64,000 nt of DNA from Datisca glomerata. Taxonomy: Eukaryota; Streptophyta; Magnoliopsida; Cucurbitales; Datiscaceae. The notes under the pieces were generated by a model that saw only the letters and a program-made list of their open reading frames with translations, was not told where the DNA came from and made no database searches. The DNA lies in assembly GCA_003255025.1 (NCBI GenBank), contig QANY01000091.1, positions 724,219 to 788,218 of the forward strand, written 5' to 3'. Positions 47,561-59,470 of the stretch are shown here, one piece after another. The position numbers and the translations under genes are program-made. Each line of letters starts with the position of its first letter. Position 1 is the stretch's first letter.

Positions 47561-47700
47561 GATTTCAAACCTAGTTGCTAGGCCATATGGCAGCTCCACC
47601 GAACCTGACATGTGGTGACGAAAATGCCTTCAAGAGCGGTTCATGTGGTCTTGATAAGAAGGGAGGGGACGCGTGTCCTTCTCTAAAGGTGCTCGGAAAA

Positions 47701-49361
47701 CACCCACAACATCTATCATGCTCACTTTTTTTAATACTATAGATCGTATAAGATAATACTATACCAATCAATCAGTCATTTTTATATATTTTAGAATCCA
47801 TTAAATCTTATTTTGTAAGTTTTAATTTTTTAAATTAACTTATAAATAGTTTAGCAATACTTTGTCAATCTACACTTGGTCGCGGGCAAAAAATTAGTTT
47901 TTTTACATGAAATCGATATTGGAGAAGGAATAAGCTCCCGGAACGAGGACAAGTACGCCGAGATAGGCCGCTACCGTACGGAGAGTGGCTGTTAGTGAAT
48001 AGAGCAGTCGCTAGTGCTGACCCTAGAGAAGGGCACACGTGTCTAGATGGGTCCCATGAGTCCGCGAAAGTCACGTGTAGATGGGATATATGTAGGATGA
48101 GTGGCTTGGCTGTGCGGGACTGCGGAACTGGGCTTAATTTTCTACGTTCACGGGCGTATTTTAGCATTTTTTTCCTTTTCGTTTTAATTTCTACTTTTTT
48201 TTTATAAACTTTTAACCCTCATTTGATTTTTTTTACGTTACAATATGTATTTGCTTTAGAAATAACTGTTTTTTAAATTTCTTGTACTACGAAATTAAGG
48301 AAATACCTTTCTTTTCATTTACAATCTGTTTTGGAAATTTAAAATTTAATATCACATTGTTACCCACTTTAATATCATAATCTAACACATTTTTATTAGG
48401 TTTATTTAAATAAATCTATAGCATGATTCCCAATTCGAACCTGTGACTTGGAGAGAACAGACCCTCAAATTTACGATGATCATTTATGTTATATGTCGTG
48501 GTTAATTAATAACTTTCACACCCAAGAAAACAATTAGAGAGAATATTCTTGTAGTGGAGCCACATATTGATATTAACTAAATTTATAATTTTGTATTTAA
48601 TCTCTGATAAAAACTATTATAAAACTCATTAATATATGAAGGATAATTATATACTGATAAATTAATTAACCAAAGTTTAGGTGACCAACTGATTGATTTA
48701 TATGTTAAAATAAAAAAAAAAATTAATGAGTGTGAAAACATATCAATTTATAAATTATTAACACATCACCTAATCACTAAAAACTTGATCAATTCTTAAT
48801 ATAAAATAAAAAATAACCACACTTCAAGCATTACTACAATAAATATGTTATTTCTTAGAATTCATGTAAATACAAGTTGTGCAAATATTCTTAAAGCAAT
48901 GAAGTCATACAGTTGAATAAATCATAAATCAAACTGATATTCTTATAGAAAAATACCATTTAAATCGTCTAACATTTCACATAGAATTCAATTTCAAAAT
49001 AGTTTTTCTACATTGACAATTTTAAAATTGCTTCTTCCTATATTAATCTACTGTTGTGTGTCCTGCAATATTATAGTTTATTTACAACAGATAATGTGAC
49101 AGCATACATAAGATTTTTTTACATATTGAATTAATAGTAACATCATGTGACACCAACGTATCACGACAATTTAATAATACATATGATCTGAGATTTAAAT
49201 AGATACATCTCTTGTAAACAACTTGTCATATTTATCTATGCTTGACTCGAAATATGAAGTATATATATAGTCAAAGTACAAAGGATCTCTACAAATTAGC
49301 AAAGTGTTGTTATAAAATGAGTGACGTCTGTCTCTCAAGTCTCAACCCTCTCAACTTAACT
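47701..49361. other. Upstream intergenic region of the CYP707A gene
   Basis: Mostly AT-rich. The part at about 47930-48170 is GC-richer and holds two G-box motifs. A sequence near 48430-48465 (cccaattcgaacctgtgact) contains a reverse tRNA B-box-like motif and could be a SINE trace. No gene seen. Confidence 0.5.
48036..48077. promoter_or_regulatory. Pair of G-box/ABRE-like CACGTG motifs
   Basis: cacgtgtc at 48036-48043 and cacgtgt at 48072-48078, 36 bases apart, about 1.4 kb upstream of the CYP707A start codon. ACGTGTC is the ABA-responsive element core. CYP707A genes are commonly induced by ABA, so a regulatory role is plausible, but distance and position in GC-rich possibly transposon-derived DNA make this only an inference. 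Confidence 0.35.
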
Positions 49362-49370
49362 CTATAAAAT
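49362..49370 (+). promoter_or_regulatory. TATA box of the CYP707A gene
   Basis: tctataaaatacc lies about 100 bases before the start codon, leaving a leader of about 65-70 bases if transcription begins some 30 bases after it. The surrounding C/T-rich sequence (accccttcccaccac) is usual for plant core promoters. Confidence 0.6.
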
Positions 49371-49462
49371 ACCCCTTCCCACCACATTACTCACCCTTAA
49401 ATTCAAAGCATTGGGCTAGCTATACTTGTTCAACTCAACCTTTGCCACCTCGTCATCACAGC

Positions 49463-52400
49463 ATGCAACTAATTCTGACTTTCCCACATCAAAGTTTTCA
49501 ACTTTCTTCACATTTCTTTATACCAATTCTACTCTCTTCTCTCTTCCTTCTTCTAGTTCTTCAATGGCGTCTCCGCAATCGCAAACGCCTCCCCCCTGGC
49601 TCAATGGGCTGGCCTTACATTGGAGAGACCCTCAAGCTTTACTCTGAAAACCCAAATTCCTTCTTTTCCATTCGCCAAAAACGGTAATTCCCAATAATAA
49701 TATTACATTTTTTTCACTAATTATTATTTCCAAGGATGTTGCAATTTTTCTCATAATATTATTGTAGGTACGGAGATATATTTAAGACACATATATTGGG
49801 GTGTCCATGTGTGATGATTTCAAGCCCAGAGGCAGCAAAAGTAGTGTTGGTGAGTAAAGCTCATCTGTTTAAGCCAACATATCCACCAAGCAAAGAAAAA
49901 ATAATAGGACCTGAGGCTTTGTTTTTTCACCAAGGTGCTTATCATTCAAGGCTTAAAAAGTTGGTCCAATCTTCTTTTTTACCCTCTGCCATTAAAGGGC
50001 CTGTTACCGATGAGATTGAAGAAATTGTGCTCAAATTTCTTTCTAATTGGAAGACTCTTTCTACCATTAACACTTTGCAGGAGATGAAAAGGGTATGTGA
50101 TCACTAAATCTTTTCAAATATTTTGCTGAAGGAAATTAAATACTATATTTTTGCATGATTCTGTAAGGTTATGTTTGAATTTTAGTAAATATGAGTATAC
50201 AAAAATTGAGTTTTCTTTTTCCTCCATTTTCTCTTTTATTTTTCTTCATTGTGATAACAAAATTTATAAGGGAAAATTAACTTTTACCACATTTTATAAA
50301 TTTTTATTTATAATGGCTGGTTATACTTTTCCTTTAATTAATTTTCTCTTTTTTTCCTAGTTCTTTCGCTTTTTAATTTCGTAAAAATGTTGACCTTTTG
50401 TGCATGACTTTGCACGTTGAGGAATCTAAAATGGCTGGTTTTGTTAACATATTTTGGCTGCTAGTTTGCTTTTGATGTGGCAATGGTTTCTGCATTTGGC
50501 TGCAAGAATGAAGAAACGGAAATACAAGGAATTAAGCATTTGTACCAATCCCTTGAGAAAGGCTACAATTCCATGCCTTTAGATCTCCCCGGAACTCCTT
50601 TTCACAAATCAATGAAGGTAAGACTAAGACTAAACTTATCGTATATGTACGTACACATTTGGAAGTATTTGTAACATTGAAATAATTGGGGTTTTGTTTT
50701 TATAGGCAAGGAAGGTTCTGAATGAGACATTGAGGAGATTGATAGAGAAGAGGAGAGAAAGGAATGAAAATGGTGGAGGTTTATTGGGTGTACTATTGGG
50801 AGCTGAAAAACACCAAAACAAGACTATTAATCATCAGCTAACTGATTCTCAAATTGCTGATAATATAATTGGAGTAATCTTTGCTGCCCATGATACTACT
50901 GCTAGCGTCCTTACTTGGCTTCTCAAGTACTTGCACGATAATAAATATCTTCTTGATTCCGTCACGGTACGAAAATTTCACTTAAACCATGTTCTTGATA
51001 CCTAATATTCAAGTTGATAAAAAATAATATTCTTGATATTATTAAATGAAATATTTTTCATTTTTCTTAATTTAATCCATTTTATCAAATGATGTGATGT
51101 TAATGATATGTGAATTAAATGTTACAGAAGGAACAAGAAGAGATAAGGAGACGAAAACTAAGTGAAGGAAATAGAAAGCTCACGTGGGAAGATACTAGGA
51201 GGATGCCATTGACTAGCCGGGTATAAATTCATATTATTTTTTTAAAATAGTGTGTGAATCTTTAAAGAAATTAAAAAAATTTGGAAAATAAAACAGGTGA
51301 TACAAGAAACATTGAGAAGGGCAAGCATACTCTCGTTCACATATAGAGAGGCAGTAGAAGATGTTGAATTTGAAGGTTTCTTCATCCCCAAAGGATGGAA
51401 AGTTCTTCCTCTTTTCAGAACTATTCATCACTCTGCTGATTTTTTCCCACACCCCGAGAAATTTGACCCTTCACGATTCGAGGTGCCCTTCTGTTTATTT
51501 TTTTTTTCTTTTAGAAAAGCTTCTATTATCATTTACAATGTCACTCAATAATATAAAATTATTAATATGGAAATTATGTTGAATTTCCATATTAAATAGC
51601 AATGAGGAATGAGATAATTATCATGGAAAATGATAATAAAAATTAACTTTTCAGTTAAAACTATAAAAATGTTGCAGATTTTATTTTGTAAAAATGATTA
51701 AAAATGACCGAAGTATATAATTAATTATATTATTTTGACTATTTTTGTAAAAAATAAAATTCTGGCCAATTTTACGGTTTGAACTAAAACATTGATCATT
51801 TTTAAGTACAGATTCATAAAATTTATTCAATAAAGAAAGTCATGAAGTGTGGGGTCATATGGGGACTGATATATACATTCTATCTTGTTTTGGCAAAAAT
51901 ATAAGGTTAACAATGCCTATATATTATCTTATGCAAAGTCATTTTCAAAATATTGTAGATGATTCTTCTTCTTCTATTTTTAGAGGATCTTGATCACTGA
52001 GAATCTTTTCAATGTGTCAGATCTCGTGAGCTTTTTCTTTGTTGGGTAGCAAATAATTTTGCTACAGTTGTGGAGGAAAACTTTGGCTAAAAACTTTGTA
52101 TGTATCGATCATATCTTAGATTACTTAACATATGAGAGGTTAAGAAATATATTTATATCAATCGTAATATTAAGCATGGTTATGAGTAAGTGTAAATGGT
52201 CTCGTACTTAACATAATATATAAGCAAATATAGTATGAGTTTATAGAATTAGTACTATTGTATATTGTTAAGTCACGAATTATGTTAAAAGTTTAAGTTG
52301 TTACAATTAAATATATATTGACATAAATTCTTAACACTCGCTCTCACGTGTACCTGAATTTATTTATGGTACTTTCATGTGAAATTAAATTCTTTAAAAT

Positions 52401-53894
52401 AGTAAGAAAGATTATCAATGTGATCGTGTGAACTCATGATTTCCAACTATGATATTATTATTAATTATTTGAAAAAGTTAAACCGTTGAGTTATGGAAAA
52501 TTTATATATTTATAATAATTCGTTAACATATATAAATAATTTATTTAGATTTTTTAGATAATAAATACGTATATGACATTTCCCCAAAAAGATAAAAATT
52601 TATATATTTATAATATTAAATTATGTGATGGAGCAGGTGCCACCAAGACCAAATACGTATATGCCATTTGGGAATGGAGTCCATTCTTGTCCAGGCAGTG
52701 AGCTTGCCAAGCTCGAAATGCTCGTCCTCCTTCACCACCTCACTACCACTTACAGGTTCCCTCTCTCTCTCTCGGGTTTTAGAGACTCACGTTATATTAA
52801 ACTGAACTAAGAGTGTATTCTCATCAATATGGGATATTAGCCTACCATTTTTGCAAAATATTGTGAACAAATTTTATTTTTATTTGTTGAGAATAAGGAA
52901 ATGCAATGGTGGCCCTGTCTGTTCCTTAGGTTGTGGAAGTGGTCCGCAGTTTCGGTTCTTCGGGGTTCGGACGAACTGAAAATTATTTTCCAACGATTTG
53001 AACCATGAATTCGATAATATTTTTAATTTTCTTTTATCAATAAGTATCTTTTAAATCTAGTAGAAATGATTTTTAACAGTTAGAAAATAAACTAATCCAT
53101 ATAAAAAGGAAAATATATCCAGGCGAATCCTGAATAAAGAGATTTGTGGAACAAAATATCTTTTAGAAGGAAGAGAGAATCATATCTTGCAATATGTGTA
53201 TATACACGTGGCGTGCATGCTTTGTATCACAGAACCCTATCTCTCTCTCTGACTTTTCTGCATTTTACTTTCACAATCATAAGATGTCTTTTCTTTGGCT
53301 GAAAACATTGCATCTATGATCTATATCATAATGTAATCCTTCTTAGGAAACCGTGACGACATGTCAACTTCAACACCACACACACAAAACACATATATAT
53401 TAATCTAATCAACAACACTATTGAAAAAATTTCGTGATATCTTACTCCCTCAACTAATATTTCTGAGAGTATCATAATTTTTTTGTACTGATAGTTGATA
53501 TGCTAATAGATATCTTTACAGAGTCTTACTTGAGATCATCTAATAATGAATCAAATTTGATTGTACCAATCTAGTACGGGAAAAGATCTTAAATGACCCT
53601 AACTTAATAAGTACGAATAAACTCAAGTGATAAAGACTCAAGTCAGAAGCTTGTTGGGCTCAAATTAGTTATAATCATGTTGACCGCAATGAATTTATTA
53701 GGAGTAGTCCTGATGTTAAAATTAGGAATGCAACAAACATCAGTATGAAATTTTATTTTGTTTAATCTTTTTCATTAAATGAAATTAGGTGGCAAGTAAT
53801 AGGAGAGGAGGATGGGATACAATATGGACCATTCCCAGTGCCCAAAGGAGGATTGCCTATCAAGGTTACCCGAAGAAGCAGTAATATTAATTAA
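49463..53894 (+). CDS. CYP707A: CYP707A-type cytochrome P450, abscisic acid 8'-hydroxylase (8 exons)
   Basis: Coding exons: 49463-49683, 49768-50092, 50465-50617, 50706-50966, 51128-51220, 51297-51482, 52637-52755, 53789-53894. All introns are GT-AG and join in frame to give 487 residues, the family's usual size. The start at 49463 leaves a membrane anchor (residues about 17-35, [16 protein letters not shown]), a basic stretch and the hinge [13 protein letters not shown] (43-55). Further motifs: I-helix AAHDTT (293-298), ETLR (355-358), FDPSRF (407-412) and the heme loop [11 protein letters not shown], with the heme cysteine at 431. Long stretches ([30 protein letters not shown]-like [23 protein letters not shown]) are diagnostic of CYP707A. 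The enzyme hydroxylates ABA at C-8' at the ER, the main step of ABA breakdown. The [14 protein letters not shown] and [12 protein letters not shown] blocks recall the CYP707A4 branch. No break is seen. Introns 6 and 7 exceed 1 kb. Confidence 0.93.
51562..51800. repeat. Hairpins in intron 6 of the CYP707A gene
   Basis: ttaatatggaaatt (51562-51575) and its exact complement aatttccatattaa (51582-51595) form a 14-bp stem with a 6-base loop. Further right, cagattttattttgtaaaaa (about 51677) and ttttgtaaaaaataaaattctg (about 51743) form an imperfect inverted repeat. This could be a small MITE-like insertion. Boundaries are not established. Confidence 0.5.
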
Positions 53895-56800
53895 TTAAAT
53901 TGTAATTTTATGAAAAATTTTAGGGTTCTTAACAAACGACCAAATTGCTATTCAATTTGGGGTACAAAGCAACAAAGCCTCATTGAGTTTAATGTAATTT
54001 TCATTGTTATATTTTTCGTTAATTTTGTATTAGTCTTTTTTTGTAAGTTTTTCTTCTTTTTATTTGGTCTGCTAGTGTCATAATTAATCTTTTCTGTACA
54101 ATTATAATTTGTAGATACGCCCAAAAGCAAGAATCCCTCCGGATATTAATTTCCATTGTGATTTATTTTCTTTTTTAACGGACTTGTTTTACAAATTCAT
54201 GTTGAAACAAATATGAGGACTTAAATAAAAAGACAAAATAGGGAGATGACCGTGTGGCATTGGGCGGTTCATCTACATCGTCTAATTCGATCTTGACAAT
54301 TCGAATGAGCTTAAGTCAGAGAGTGAAGAAAACAAATTTAAATTGGTATCTAGATTACAAATCTATAGTACTTTTGAGTGTTTATTCCTTGCCAATGAAT
54401 AAATATTTGGGATGATTAATAGATTTTTTAAATCATAAACTTTAAAATGTTACAGTTTAATTTTTAAATTATTTAAAACTCATAATTTTAACTTTATACA
54501 TAACTTCATCGACTGCACTGTAGCTTTTTAACAAACGACGACATTTTTCCTAACCGAGACGACATCATTTAACTATTAGGGATAACATAATCAAGAACGA
54601 CGCCGTCTCAGATAGAAAAAAATGACTTATTTTGTTTAAAAAATTAACTTGTAGTAGACAAAGTTATATCTAGGGTTGAAATTTTAGGTTTCAGATAATT
54701 TAAGGTTTAAACTGTAAAATTTTTAGATTTATGATTCAAAATATCTTTGAGTGATAGTTTGAGAAAGTAAAGTATAGTTTTTCTTAAACATTTAATAGTT
54801 CGTAGCGGTCTTTGCTCTATAAGTTCAAAAAATAATTTATAATATTTTCATTAGGAAACATTATGCAGTGATCTAAACCGTTGAAAATAAAATTCAGTGA
54901 CTCAGATTAGACAGTTCAATGTTCGTGACAAATGTGTTTCAATGTGTGAGGTCATTCTCCAGTACCAGCCCACAAGGGGTCTGGCGAATGGGTATGAGAG
55001 TTTAAGGATTAAATGTGTGTGGTTTCGAATGAAAAAAGAGCTTTCACGTACAAGGACTGTAGAGATAACATAAGCCAAACAAGATGTCGAGGTCCATAAG
55101 ATGTTCCTGAATCGTGTCTTGAGTACGGTGTGCTCCCTACAATTCCACGTTGTGCAATGTCTCAGCACAATAATCTGGCCTCCAAGGATAAGCAGCAATT
55201 TCCAACAGAAAAAAGTCACTGTTCCTAGCGAAAATTTAGACAGACTGATGTTCAACCTCGTCCAGCCGCTTCTGATAAGGTTTATATTAAAAGGGACAAA
55301 TACATATGTAATATCAAGTGTCAAGGTCTTGCTTCTCGATCGATTAGCAAGTTAAACCTGCGCACAATCGCTATCCATTTCGAGCTGAATAGCAGTTCAC
55401 AAATCACACATCAGACTGAACAACGGCTCAGGTCACTGTATTACTTCTCCAATGGCAAGTTAGAACCGTGTATGGTCACCATCCCTCTCTCATTAGCGAG
55501 CGGGACAACGGATCAGACGTCAGTGTGTACGACAACACAGACAACAACGCAGACAGCAACGCGTAACCAGTATGCAGTTAAACAGCATCTAATAAGGATC
55601 AAGAGAACAACGTAAAAGATACTGACCATTTATCAACGTCATAATAACAGCAGGCCGAAGAAAATTTTCTTCATCACTTAATAAGAGGAAGAAATTTTAC
55701 ACAATCAATATGAGATGTAGAGAACATGAATTCAATGGTTACTCTTACTGTAGTGCTAAAATTTAATAAGAAAACAGTTCACTTTTAAGCAGCTCTAAAG
55801 GAAAGCTTTTTTGGTTGCTACTCAGCCAAAGGCGAGTAAGTGCATAAAGAACTGCATTCTCCTAGTATTATATACCTAGAAGCAGCAAGATTACGTTGAG
55901 TAGCTCTAATAAGGGGGGATCGATTCGAAAAGCGTCAGACAAACACGATTATTAACAACGGGAACTCATTTTTAGTCCGAAATTCTATAACTTAGAGAGA
56001 ACATTCACAAAGGCTTGCTAAAGCAAACGTTCTTATTAGCTATTCCTAAAGCCACACTATGGTAACATGTATGCATAAGGTTCTCAGAGTGAAATCTATT
56101 CCCGCTAAGATCAGTAGTAGACAGATGTAAAAACATCCATTTCAATTCACGAGGCATGGGAAACTCATAGGAAAAGACTGAAGAGAACCAAGAACATCAC
56201 ATATTGCTAAAAAGCTGTGATGGGAATTCATCTAACAAAATCAAATGCATCCAAAAAGGTGGTAAAAATCGAAAATGACAACTTGTTGGACGAAAAAGAA
56301 AAGAAAAAAAAGAGAGTCAAAATCCAAGGTCACTTCAAGAACTTGAACTATCACTTGATAATCACATGAAGGAGACAAATGTATAGTCCTTAGGAGTAAC
56401 GTCTCATAGCATACTCTTCTAATGGATGAGGAATTTCCTAATAATGTAATATATTAGCGTTGGTCATTCCAGCTGGTTCCAATACTCACTTAAGAAATAC
56501 TTGGTTCTAACTCGCTCCCTATGCATTACTATTGTTACAGTGACTATTTGAAAACAAATGCAGGTCCCACACATTAATATAACTACTAACAATGTTTAGT
56601 TTTCGAAGTAAAAGCAAATGGGACAGGACCCACATGCCTTTACAGCTCATTAATCAAATAGATATGTCGAGTTAGCAGTAGGAACTTGGTGAGGAGAAAG
56701 TAGTGCACCAAATATGAACCTCAAGGAATAATGAATCGAAAGGGAAAAGTGTATGAAAAAGAACGATCATCCATGTCCATGTCCCTGTGCATGAAGTTGG

Positions 56801-58015
56801 TAAAATCTAGAAAAGAATGAAAAGGAAAGTGATCTTCATGCTTACAGAAAGACGGCATCTTATAGTTCTCCTGCTTGTTGCAAACAAAGTGGAGCAAAAC
56901 AAAGAAAGGCAGATAAATTGTCCTTCCAAATGAGTTGGCTTTCACTTGCATATGAGATGCCTAAACTGGCTTTCACATAGCCAAATCTGTTTCTTTCTAG
57001 ATATTGAGTCCCATAGCCTGTGTGATAACTTGTTAAGAAAATGAAGTTTAAAGAGATTGTAAAATGAGCTTCTTGTGATGGCCCTGCTCAGTGAATTCTG
57101 GAGAATACCTGAATAAAGCTCATGAATTCAAGAATAACAATGACCTACCTCTTTTTATGTTGACAGGTGGGTGGGGGTGCTGATTTGATCTAACGGGCCT
57201 ACGGCATACAATATGCCAAACAATTTCAGCAATGTACACCTTACTCTCAGTCATTTGTCCAATTGGGGATAAATGAGGATGTAAAAAATGCATTCTTGCA
57301 CACTTAGCCAACGTTTCAGATTCACTCGTTGCATTTATGACAATAGAAGTAGAACAACAATATTCTACGCAACGATTTTGTTGTAATTACACAAAATCAA
57401 TTATATTTCACTAAGTTCTTGCAAATAGTTCACTTCTCTCTCGTCATATACCATAGAATACCATTTTCAACTCAGATCATTCATGGCTGCTTCTACCGGT
57501 ACATTGACAGTTGACAGAACAAGTATATCATTTCAAATACAACTCTTAAGCAGCTAAGCGAGAAACTAAAATAAAGAATTAAATAAAATAATCTATGATC
57601 TTTCACCCAAAATAAAACAAAACAAAGAAAGAAGCTATAATCATGTCATCATTTACAATTGATTGGATTAAATAGTTACAACGACAAGCTTACTAGGATG
57701 TGAAAGTAAGCAACAAAGTCAATGAACATGTTGGTGTATGCTAGCTGCTCTTTGCAATGAAACTGGAACTTGTCAACTTGGGTATGACAAATAGTATCCT
57801 TATTCATCGAGGATATAAGCCATAACAAGGAAAGAAAACACCAAGAGAATGTAAGGAAGATTAACAGATAGTTATGATGCCCCTCAGGCCTCAATTATAA
57901 CAAAAAGATGTATCTGACGCATATAATCTAATATTTTTTCCACATTGATTAAAAATGGATGTTTCTGCCTCTAACAAATTGACAGGAGAGCGACAACTAC
58001 ATGCCTGGAAACCAA
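53895..58015. other. Interval between the two convergent genes
   Basis: It starts with the CYP707A 3' region. From about 54900 to 57960 the DNA is less AT-rich and not obviously repetitive, yet there is no reading frame with recognisable similarity. The longest, 54902-55324 minus, has no family features. It may hold untranslated or non-coding transcript, or worn-out transposon DNA. No tRNA, snoRNA or known miRNA was recognised. Confidence 0.4.
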
Positions 58016-59218
58016 CTAATAAACAAACGGAATGAACTTGTACCTAACCTTATTTGCATATTCTATATACCTCTCCCCAAAAGTCTCCACCATCAAAGCC
58101 TCCTCCAGTTTTGCCTTCTGCTCATAGTACATCAAACAAACCGCGAGAACAAATAGCAGGCTCAAAGGTGCACGAAGAGCAATACAGTAAGTGGCAAACA
58201 GAAGCATAGTAGACGAGTATATTGGATGACGAACCAACCGATATGGTCCAAACTGAACAACAGCAGTTGGCACCACCACTTTCTCTGAATACTTAGCAAG
58301 GTACAATGTTGAATTATACTGCATTACCAGAGTCAACAGTAACAGAATTGAAATACCCAAATTGCTCCATCCACCTGGAATGCGATGAAGCTCTGGCCCT
58401 TCAAATGCCGCAAGCCAATGTCCAATCATGATCCCCCCACAGAACAATGAGCTATACCACTTGGGCAGGTTCACATCCCACTTAGGGTCATGAGGTCGAG
58501 CATGGTAATCTCCGTACAATCTTTTCCTAACACTTACATTGAAGAAAAAGAAATAATGGTACACGACGAAAAAAACGAAAGGCCACCCTTCAAGGAATCC
58601 ATTGAAATGGGCGGGTGGGACAAGAGTGAGCCAAGTGAATACGGAAGTAACGATAGCAAGTTGTTCAAAAGTGCTCGCTTCGCCAAGCAAGTGCTTGCGA
58701 AAGCAGAATAATCCGTAAACTGCAAGTGCTATAGCCAAAAACCAAGGCCAGAATAACCAAGTCCAGCTGAAATACATCCAGAAGAAGGGGTTGATAAACA
58801 AATTCACAGTCCATTTTGTGGCTGCAAAAAGAGTCGATAAAACTGCAGACCACTTGATGACATCTATTGGAGTTACCTGAGAAAGAGTATCTTTTAGCGA
58901 ATCAAGTGAGAGGTTGGCGAATGGTCGCAGAAACGGGTGCTGAGATTCTGAGCTGGCGGTGTCGGCAATCGAACAACTAGGGTGATACAAGAAATGGGTT
59001 CTCGTTCTTTTCGGTGTCAATGTCGTTGGGTATGCATTAATCGAGACATTCAGAGATGTCCTCAAGCTGTCAAGGCGACGAGAGTGAAGCAAACTGTGGC
59101 GGTTAAAATTGGACTGCAGCTGTTTGTTGAAATGCCGAAGAGAAAGTTTGCAACTGTTTGATGTTCGAAAAGCAACAGGGATGGTTTTTGAGTGGAGGAG
59201 AGCTGATGTGGCTTCCAT
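58016..59218 (-). CDS. Plastid-targeted membrane protein of the isoprenylcysteine/phospholipid methyltransferase-like family
   Basis: A single exon of 400 residues, from the ATG at 59218 to the stop after KFIPFVY. Residues 1 to about 85 are rich in Ser, Arg, Leu and His and poor in acids, as in a chloroplast transit peptide. Hydrophobic segments follow at about 123-175, 186-205, 211-230, 257-272, 287-308 and 335-364, so it is a polytopic membrane protein. The C-terminal third has GPYRLVRHPIYSS (324-336), with the RHPxY motif, and EQKAKLEEAL then FGERYIEYANKVRYKFIP (366-397). That is the signature of the ICMT/PEMT-type methyltransferase fold, which binds S-adenosylmethionine. The substrate is unknown to me, and I infer the plastid location only from the N-terminus. 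The gene converges with CYP707A, 4.1 kb away. No frameshift or stop is seen, and plus-strand frames here are shadows. Confidence 0.85.
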   Translation of the reverse strand: MEATSALLHSKTIPVAFRTSNSCKLSLRHFNKQLQSNFNRHSLLHSRRLDSLRTSLNVSINAYPTTLTPKRTRTHFLYHPSCSIADTASSESQHPFLRPFANLSLDSLKDTLSQVTPIDVIKWSAVLSTLFAATKWTVNLFINPFFWMYFSWTWLFWPWFLAIALAVYGLFCFRKHLLGEASTFEQLAIVTSVFTWLTLVPPAHFNGFLEGWPFVFFVVYHYFFFFNVSVRKRLYGDYHARPHDPKWDVNLPKWYSSLFCGGIMIGHWLAAFEGPELHRIPGGWSNLGISILLLLTLVMQYNSTLYLAKYSEKVVVPTAVVQFGPYRLVRHPIYSSTMLLFATYCIALRAPLSLLFVLAVCLMYYEQKAKLEEALMVETFGERYIEYANKVRYKFIPFVY

Positions 59219-59470
59219 GGTGGGGGAATGAGAATAGAGCGGAGAATTCCTCGGGCTAATGAAAACTAACTAAATACATTGCTGGTCACAGTGAAGAAGA
59301 CAATAGCCGAAAGACCGATAAATGAGAACATTTGTATCTGCTGCGAGTGTCACCCGATATTGGTAAGATGAAGACCATCCATCTTACTCGTCACTACTCA
59401 GGGTTGGAATGGGCTCATTCAACTTCTACCAAGGCCCAAACTAAGATTTCATTAGTTACGTCAATTAATC
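59219..59470 (-). promoter_or_regulatory. Probable promoter and 5' leader of the methyltransferase-like gene
   Basis: On the minus strand this holds ttgggcc/gggcctt at about 59430-59440 and gagcccattcc at about 59408. These resemble the TGGGCC/Y site II elements common in promoters of constitutive and organelle-related plant genes. No clear TATA box was seen. Confidence 0.4.

Larger units (their letters stand above)
46571..47700 (-). other. Probable leader/LTR region of the gypsy fragment
   Basis: It lies 5' of gag on the minus strand and has the GC-richer composition and minisatellites common in such leaders. No second LTR copy is present in the window for confirmation, and no primer site was identified. 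Confidence 0.4.

Noticed and set aside
47276..47581. 101-residue frame with repeated DLKHWSGSP
   Set aside because: It arises from the 27-bp minisatellite in probable leader/LTR sequence, with no upstream coding context.
54902..55324. 140-residue minus-strand frame between the two genes
   Set aside because: No domain, no orthologue I recognise, and amino-acid use typical of chance frames.
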